A stretch of DNA of 11,386 nucleotides from Alkalinema sp. CAN_BIN05 (GTDB lineage: Bacteria > Cyanobacteriota > Cyanobacteriia > Leptolyngbyales > Leptolyngbyaceae): positions 1-11,386 of the forward strand of contig JAJAYH010000235.1 in assembly GCA_026786325.1 (NCBI GenBank), read 5' to 3'. The notes below the pieces were generated by a model. That model did no database searches. It saw nothing but the letters and a program-made list of their open reading frames with translations, and had not been told where the DNA came from. The first letter of the stretch is position 1. Each line of letters opens with the position of its first letter. The translations under genes were made by a program, and so were the position numbers. Positions 8,082 through 11,386 of the stretch are shown in pieces.

Positions 8082-8600
8082 ATGCCCACCACTCTAGATC
8101 CAACCACCATCAGCGAAGCCGCCCCAGACATTGCCCCAGACATTGCCCCCGATACAGCACCCATCAAAACAACCTTCTCCGTTGAAGAAATTCATCAGAT
8201 GTTGCCCCATCGATTTCCCTTTGCATTGGTCGATCGGATTATTGACTTTGTGCCCGGAAAACTGGCTGTGGGTCTCAAAAACGTCACTATGAATGAACCC
8301 CAATTTCAAGGTCATTTTCCAGGTCGCCCTATTATGCCAGGGGTTTTGATAGTAGAGGCCATGGCTCAGGTTGGCGGCGTTGTCTTGCGACAGATGGCAG
8401 ACATGCCCGATGGATTGTTTATGTTTGCCGGAATTGACAACGTTAGATTTCGCCGTCCTGTGGTTCCTGGAGACCAACTCATCATGACTGTGGAACTGAT
8501 TTCTCTGCGGGGTCGTCGTTTTGGAAAGATGAAAGGACGCGCTGAGGTGGAGGGCAAGCTAGCCTGCGAGGGAGACTTGATGTTTGCCCTTGTGGAATAG
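8082..8600 (+). CDS. fabZ: 3-hydroxyacyl-ACP dehydratase (FabZ)
   Basis: This hot-dog-fold enzyme dehydrates 3-hydroxyacyl-ACP to trans-2-enoyl-ACP in fatty-acid elongation. It competes with LpxA for 3-hydroxyacyl-ACP, which explains its frequent place among lpx genes. The fold begins at about residue 30 with the LPHRFPF motif. The catalytic pair is H78 (in GHFPG) and E92 (in LIVEAMAQ), 14 residues apart as in Pseudomonas FabZ. At 172 aa it exceeds the usual ~150 because of an Ala/Pro/Asp-rich N-terminal tail made of three copies of a 12-base repeat. No Shine-Dalgarno is seen before ATG 8082 (the preceding bases are A-rich), so translation may depend on coupling to lpxC, 24 bases upstream. 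No later start fits: the next in-frame ATG lies just before the LPHR motif. Confidence 0.97.
   Translation: MPTTLDPTTISEAAPDIAPDIAPDTAPIKTTFSVEEIHQMLPHRFPFALVDRIIDFVPGKLAVGLKNVTMNEPQFQGHFPGRPIMPGVLIVEAMAQVGGVVLRQMADMPDGLFMFAGIDNVRFRRPVVPGDQLIMTVELISLRGRRFGKMKGRAEVEGKLACEGDLMFALVE
8121..8156 (+). repeat. Three 12-base tandem units in the fabZ N-terminal tail
   Basis: GCCCCAGACATT is present twice without change (8121-8132, 8133-8144), followed by a diverged third unit, GCCCCCGATACA (8145-8156). They encode APDI-APDI-APDT. The repeat is in frame and lies before the conserved fold, so copy changes would only alter tail length. Confidence 0.85.
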
Positions 8601-8604
8601 AAAG

Positions 8605-8656
8605 TTGGACCATAAGTTCATGCGATACATGTCGTAAAAGAAACTCTGTGGTCTAA
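8605..8656. other. Long-range inverted repeat in the fabZ-lpxA gap
   Basis: TTGGACCA (8605-8612) can pair with TGGTCTAA (8649-8656), including one G-T pair, around a 36-base loop that itself contains CATG-CGATA-CATG. The element starts 5 bases after the fabZ stop. The 229-base gap (8601-8829) is the largest within the lpx run and may carry an lpxA promoter, but I see no convincing -35/-10 pair. Confidence 0.2.
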
Positions 8657-8829
8657 TTGTCTTACTCAGCACCTCACACACCGTTCATCACCCAAAACCG
8701 CCTACGATCGTCAGCTTGTGTAAACATACAGTTAAAGTTTCAAACCTGACCCGTTTTTAATTTCAACTGACTTGGAACCGTGGCTCACTACTGATGTTTG
8801 TCAGGCAATCACACCCTGCGATAGGTTCT

Positions 8830-9636
8830 ATGGCAACCCTGATTCATCCGACTGCTGTTATTCATTCCGGCGCTGAACTTCATCCGACGGTCCAAGTTGG
8901 ACCCTATGCGGTCATTGGGCCTAAGGTCAGAGTTGGCGCGGGTACAGTTATTGCACCTCATGTTGTCCTTGATGGAGATACTCACATTGGCGAACGAAAC
9001 CAGCTATTTCCGGGGGCAGCCATTGGGCTAGAACCGCAAGATTTAAAATACGACGGATCGCACGGTCCAGTTCGGATTGGCGATGGCAACCAAATTCGAG
9101 AATATGTCACGATTCACCGTCCCACACGCGGCGACGAAATCACCCGAATTGGCAATAACAACCTGATCATGGGCTATACCCACATCGGTCATAATTGCAT
9201 TCTGGAAGATCACGTCATCATTGCCAATTCCGTGGCTCTAGCGGGACATGTTTATGTGGAATCCGGAGCCAGAATTAGCGGAGTTTTGGGTGTGCATCAA
9301 TTCGTTCATATTGGCCGTTTATCCATGGTCGGCGGCATGACCCGGATCGATCGTGATGTGCCGCCGTTTACGATGATTGAAGGCAATCCATCGCGAGTGC
9401 GGGCCTTAAATTTGGTGGGGCTGAAACGGGCCGGCATTGGCGATTTAGAAGACGGGGAAGTGTTGCGATCGCTGAAGCAAGCCTTTAAACTTCTCTATCG
9501 ATCGGAATATACGTTTGCTGAATCTCTCGAAAAACTTGAAACATTGAATACTAATGATTATGTCGAGCATTTAAGCAAATTTATTCACCTGTCGCAGTTA
9601 CCGGGTCGCCGGGGTTTGATTCCGGGTCGAGGGTAA
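8830..9636 (+). CDS. lpxA: UDP-N-acetylglucosamine acyltransferase (LpxA)
   Basis: This cytosolic trimeric enzyme transfers a 3-hydroxyacyl chain from ACP to UDP-GlcNAc, the first step of lipid A synthesis. The N-terminal two thirds is a left-handed beta helix of hexapeptide repeats beginning IHPTAVIHSG. A helical C-terminal part follows from about residue 190. The catalytic His is H121 in THIGHNC (E. coli H125); H118 and H156 match E. coli H122 and H160. G169 aligns with the E. coli acyl-ruler Gly173, compatible with a long (C14 or longer) hydroxyacyl chain. I chose ATG 8830 (268 aa, close to the 262 of E. coli) because the family N terminus starts there and AGG lies 4 bases upstream. An in-frame ATG at 8794 would add 12 residues with no family similarity and lacks a visible ribosome site. 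lpxB follows after 3 bases. Confidence 0.96.
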   Translation: MATLIHPTAVIHSGAELHPTVQVGPYAVIGPKVRVGAGTVIAPHVVLDGDTHIGERNQLFPGAAIGLEPQDLKYDGSHGPVRIGDGNQIREYVTIHRPTRGDEITRIGNNNLIMGYTHIGHNCILEDHVIIANSVALAGHVYVESGARISGVLGVHQFVHIGRLSMVGGMTRIDRDVPPFTMIEGNPSRVRALNLVGLKRAGIGDLEDGEVLRSLKQAFKLLYRSEYTFAESLEKLETLNTNDYVEHLSKFIHLSQLPGRRGLIPGRG

Positions 9637-9639
9637 GTT

Positions 9640-10827
9640 GTGAAAGGTGTTCTGAAAGGTATCGTGAAAAAACGAATTTTTATTAGTACAGGAGAAGTTT
9701 CCGGCGATCTCCAAGGTTCAATGCTCGTGACGGCATTGCTTAAAAAAGCGAGGCTTGAAGGGATTGATTTGGAGATTGTGGCGTTGGGCGGCGATCGAAT
9801 GGAAGCGGCTGGGGCCAATCTCTTGGGCAATACGATCGCCTTAAGTTCCATTGGACTATTGGAGGCTGTGCCTTACATTGTGCCGACATTTAAAATGCAG
9901 CGCTATGCTAAGCAACAACTTCGAGAAAATCCCCCTGATCTCGTCATTTTGATTGATTACGTTGGGGCCAATCTTGGCATGGGAAAATTTGTCCGATCGC
10001 AGTTTCCAAATTGCCCAATTGTTTATTACATTGCGCCCCAGGAATGGGTTTGGTCGATGAATGACAAAAACACCAATCAGATTTTAGGCATTACCGATCG
10101 GTTGCTTGCAATCTTTCCTGAAGAAGCACGATATTACAAAAATCAAGGTGCAAGTGTGACCTGGGTCGGCCATCCACTAGTCGATCGGCTTGCCTCAGCC
10201 CCCACTCGTGAAGCGGCCCGCAAGAGCTTAGGTATTCCACCGGAAGAACAGGCAATTATTTTATCTCCGGCCTCCCGCAAGCAAGAATTAAAGTTTCTGA
10301 TGCCGACAATTTTTGAAGCGGCACGAACTATTCAAGCCCAGGTTCCAAATGTAAAATTTTATATTCCCCTAGCCCTCGATCGGTATCGCGAAGCCATTGA
10401 ACTTGCGGTTCAATCCTATGGTTTAAATGCAAAACTAATTTCTAGAGAAGATACCCAAATGGCGATCGCAGCGGCGGATCTGGCCATTACAAAATCGGGT
10501 ACAGTAAATCTCGAACTTGCGCTTTTAAATATTCCTCAGGTTGCCATTTACCGAATTAGTCGTTTTACTGCTTGGGCTGGACGCAATATCCTCAAGGTCA
10601 AAATAACGTTTGCCTCGCCCGTGAATCTAGTGCTAATGCGAACAGTTGTGCCAGAACTATTACAAGAAGAAGCCAATGTGGATCGGATTGTTAAAGAATC
10701 AATAGCGCTTCTATCCGGTCCAGCCCGAGACAAAGTACTGCAGGATTATCAAGAAGTTCAGCAAGGTCTGGGAGCGATCGGGGTGTGCGATCGGGCTGCT
10801 ATTGAAATCTTTGCACTCTTTTGTTAA
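9640..10827 (+). CDS. lpxB: Lipid-A-disaccharide synthase (LpxB)
   Basis: This peripheral membrane GT-B glycosyltransferase (family GT19) condenses UDP-diacylglucosamine with lipid X to give the lipid A disaccharide phosphate. Visible motifs, numbered from GTG 9640: STGEVSGD (16-23), LSSIGLLEA near 68, the YYIAPQEWVWS motif (129-139), WVGHP (175-179), the donor-binding LSPASRKQE (208-216; E. coli has PGSR) and KSGTVNLE (285-292). At 395 aa it is close to the usual ~380. Two GTG starts compete. GTG 9640 has GAGGG 6 bases upstream. GTG 9664 has GAAAGG 4 bases upstream and gives an N terminus (KKRIFISTGE) closer to the family's. Only 3 bases separate it from lpxA, so co-transcription is expected. 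The gene is intact; after it, synteny on the plus strand ends. Confidence 0.96.
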   Translation: MKGVLKGIVKKRIFISTGEVSGDLQGSMLVTALLKKARLEGIDLEIVALGGDRMEAAGANLLGNTIALSSIGLLEAVPYIVPTFKMQRYAKQQLRENPPDLVILIDYVGANLGMGKFVRSQFPNCPIVYYIAPQEWVWSMNDKNTNQILGITDRLLAIFPEEARYYKNQGASVTWVGHPLVDRLASAPTREAARKSLGIPPEEQAIILSPASRKQELKFLMPTIFEAARTIQAQVPNVKFYIPLALDRYREAIELAVQSYGLNAKLISREDTQMAIAAADLAITKSGTVNLELALLNIPQVAIYRISRFTAWAGRNILKVKITFASPVNLVLMRTVVPELLQEEANVDRIVKESIALLSGPARDKVLQDYQEVQQGLGAIGVCDRAAIEIFALFC

Positions 10828-11058
10828 CCATAAGGTGAGCAAAATTTCACTTCTGTTTTAGGTGAGGTCCGATCGGATACCGTTTGAATTTGGAATTGCC
10901 GACTTTCAGGGCAGATCACAATGCCGCCCCGATCGAAGGCATCCGTCAAAACCACGCCCATAGCTTCTTCCGCATTACCGGCTTCGGGTTTGACATGGGT
11001 AGCGATCGTAGATGAGTTGGGCTGTCTCTGGATCCACATAAGGCAAGATGGGCAAAGC
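10824..11058 (-). pseudogene. Possible frameshifted gene remnant, unidentified
   Basis: This covers most of the 322-base stretch 10828-11149, which has no intact gene I can support. On the minus strand one frame reads LPYVDPETAQLIYDR (about 11055-11002). The next protein-like segment, THVKPEAGNAEEAMG then VVLTDAFDRGGIVICPE (about 11000 to 10890), is in a different frame, switching near 11001. The first frame also has a stop at 11059-11061 just upstream. Read together they look like one continuous acidic, soluble protein, but I do not recognise the family. The second frame runs to a stop at 10824-10826, overlapping the lpxB stop tail to tail. It could instead be two chance open frames; no ribosome site supports the internal ATG at 11037-11039. 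Confidence 0.3.
10833..10860 (+). terminator. Weak terminator-like hairpin after lpxB
   Basis: AGGTGA (10833-10838) can pair with TCACTT (10847-10852), including one G-T pair, around an 8-base loop. CTGTTTTA follows. It begins 6 bases after the lpxB stop, a suitable place for the end of the lpx transcript, but the stem is short and the T tract weak. Confidence 0.25.
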
Positions 11059-11149
11059 CTACATCTTCAGAAGGATTTCGTATTTTACAATCTTAGATTT
11101 TTAGGTTCACCAAATCCCTAGGTGATTCGAGACCACTTTCATCCCAAAG

Positions 11150-11386
11150 TTAAGTTGACAATACCGAACGAGACTGAGCCTCTACACCACTAATTACTAA
11201 TCCAACAACTCTCGCTTTATGCTGAGTCAATTGTTCTAAACTGTCATTCACTACGTTCCGCGCACTGAGTCCCTGACGAACCACAAATAGCACGGAAGGA
11301 ACGATCCGTTGCCATCAGTGCTGTTTCGCTCGTCAAGCTAACCGGAGCACTGTCCACTAATACGTAATCATAACGTCAGTTTTGGA
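11150..11386 (-). pseudogene. C-terminal remnant of a probable BY-kinase (polysaccharide tyrosine autokinase), frameshifted, cut by window edge
   Basis: On the minus strand, YDYVLVDSAPVSLTSETALMAT (11372 to about 11307) resembles the Walker B region and following helix of CpsD/Wzc-type bacterial tyrosine kinases, which control exopolysaccharide export at the inner membrane. The continuation, VLFVVRQGLSARNVVNDSLE then RVVGLVISGV (11293 to about 11180), is the normal next part of that fold but lies in another frame; the switch falls near 11294-11300. That frame ends at a stop at 11150-11152. A TGA at 11376-11378 also interrupts the first frame just before YDYV. The two lesions suggest a decayed gene, although sequencing error cannot be excluded. 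The Walker A part would lie beyond the window. The usual C-terminal tyrosine cluster is absent; the end is Ser-rich. A related ParA/MinD-type ATPase is the alternative. Confidence 0.6.

Noticed and set aside
8094..8477. Minus-strand 127-residue open frame opposite fabZ
   Set aside because: Its Gly/Asn/Trp-rich end is the complement of the fabZ tandem repeat, and the rest is antisense to the catalytic core.
8601..8829. tRNA or small structured RNA in the fabZ-lpxA gap
   Set aside because: No cloverleaf, acceptor stem or TTCGANNC-like T-loop could be found. Only a weak long-range inverted repeat is present.
2757..10469. Recurrent GCGATCGC as a possible CRISPR or regulatory array
   Set aside because: The spacing is irregular, most copies are inside genes, and the motif is the known HIP1 palindrome of cyanobacteria.
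10921..11121. Plus-strand 66-residue open frame after lpxB
   Set aside because: It has no ribosome site, and the opposite strand reads as the more protein-like sequence in this interval.

Overview
The window comes from a cyanobacterium. The evidence is the palindrome GCGATCGC (HIP1), present at least seven times with many extra CGATCG cores, together with a gene order I know from cyanobacteria: an Omp85/BamA gene followed by lpxC, fabZ, lpxA and lpxB, with purC just upstream. I cannot name the genus from the sequence.

Layout: (1) 1-205 is an AT-rich leader with one inverted repeat and a weak promoter-like pair. (2) 206-3700 encodes an intact EcoEI-type type I restriction subunit (HsdR). No hsdM or hsdS is present in the window, and its coding strand is far richer in C than its neighbours'. 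(3) 3861-4640 is purC, the purine-pathway SAICAR synthetase, followed by a weak terminator-like hairpin. (4) 4641-4845 is a structured gap with two further hairpins leading into bamA. (5) 4846-10827 is an envelope-biogenesis run, all on the plus strand: bamA (outer-membrane protein insertion), lpxC, fabZ, lpxA and lpxB (lipid A and fatty-acid synthesis). The bamA/lpxC and lpxA/lpxB junctions are tight, lpxC and fabZ are 24 bases apart, and there is a 229-base break before lpxA. (6) 10828-11386 has no intact gene that I can support. On the minus strand it holds the C-terminal remnant of a probable bacterial tyrosine autokinase, with a stop and a frameshift, and a second protein-like stretch also split between two frames.

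How the genes work together: LpxA acylates UDP-GlcNAc, LpxC deacetylates the product, and LpxB joins two acylated sugars into the lipid A disaccharide. FabZ works in the fatty-acid cycle that shares the 3-hydroxyacyl-ACP pool with LpxA. BamA inserts beta-barrel proteins into the same outer membrane. lpxD, needed between LpxC and LpxB, is not in the window. HsdR is a defence gene unrelated to these, next to a housekeeping block.

I found no convincing new biological system. The most unusual items are the HsdR gene with no partner in view and its skewed composition, the pair of hairpins ahead of bamA, and the decayed coding region after lpxB.
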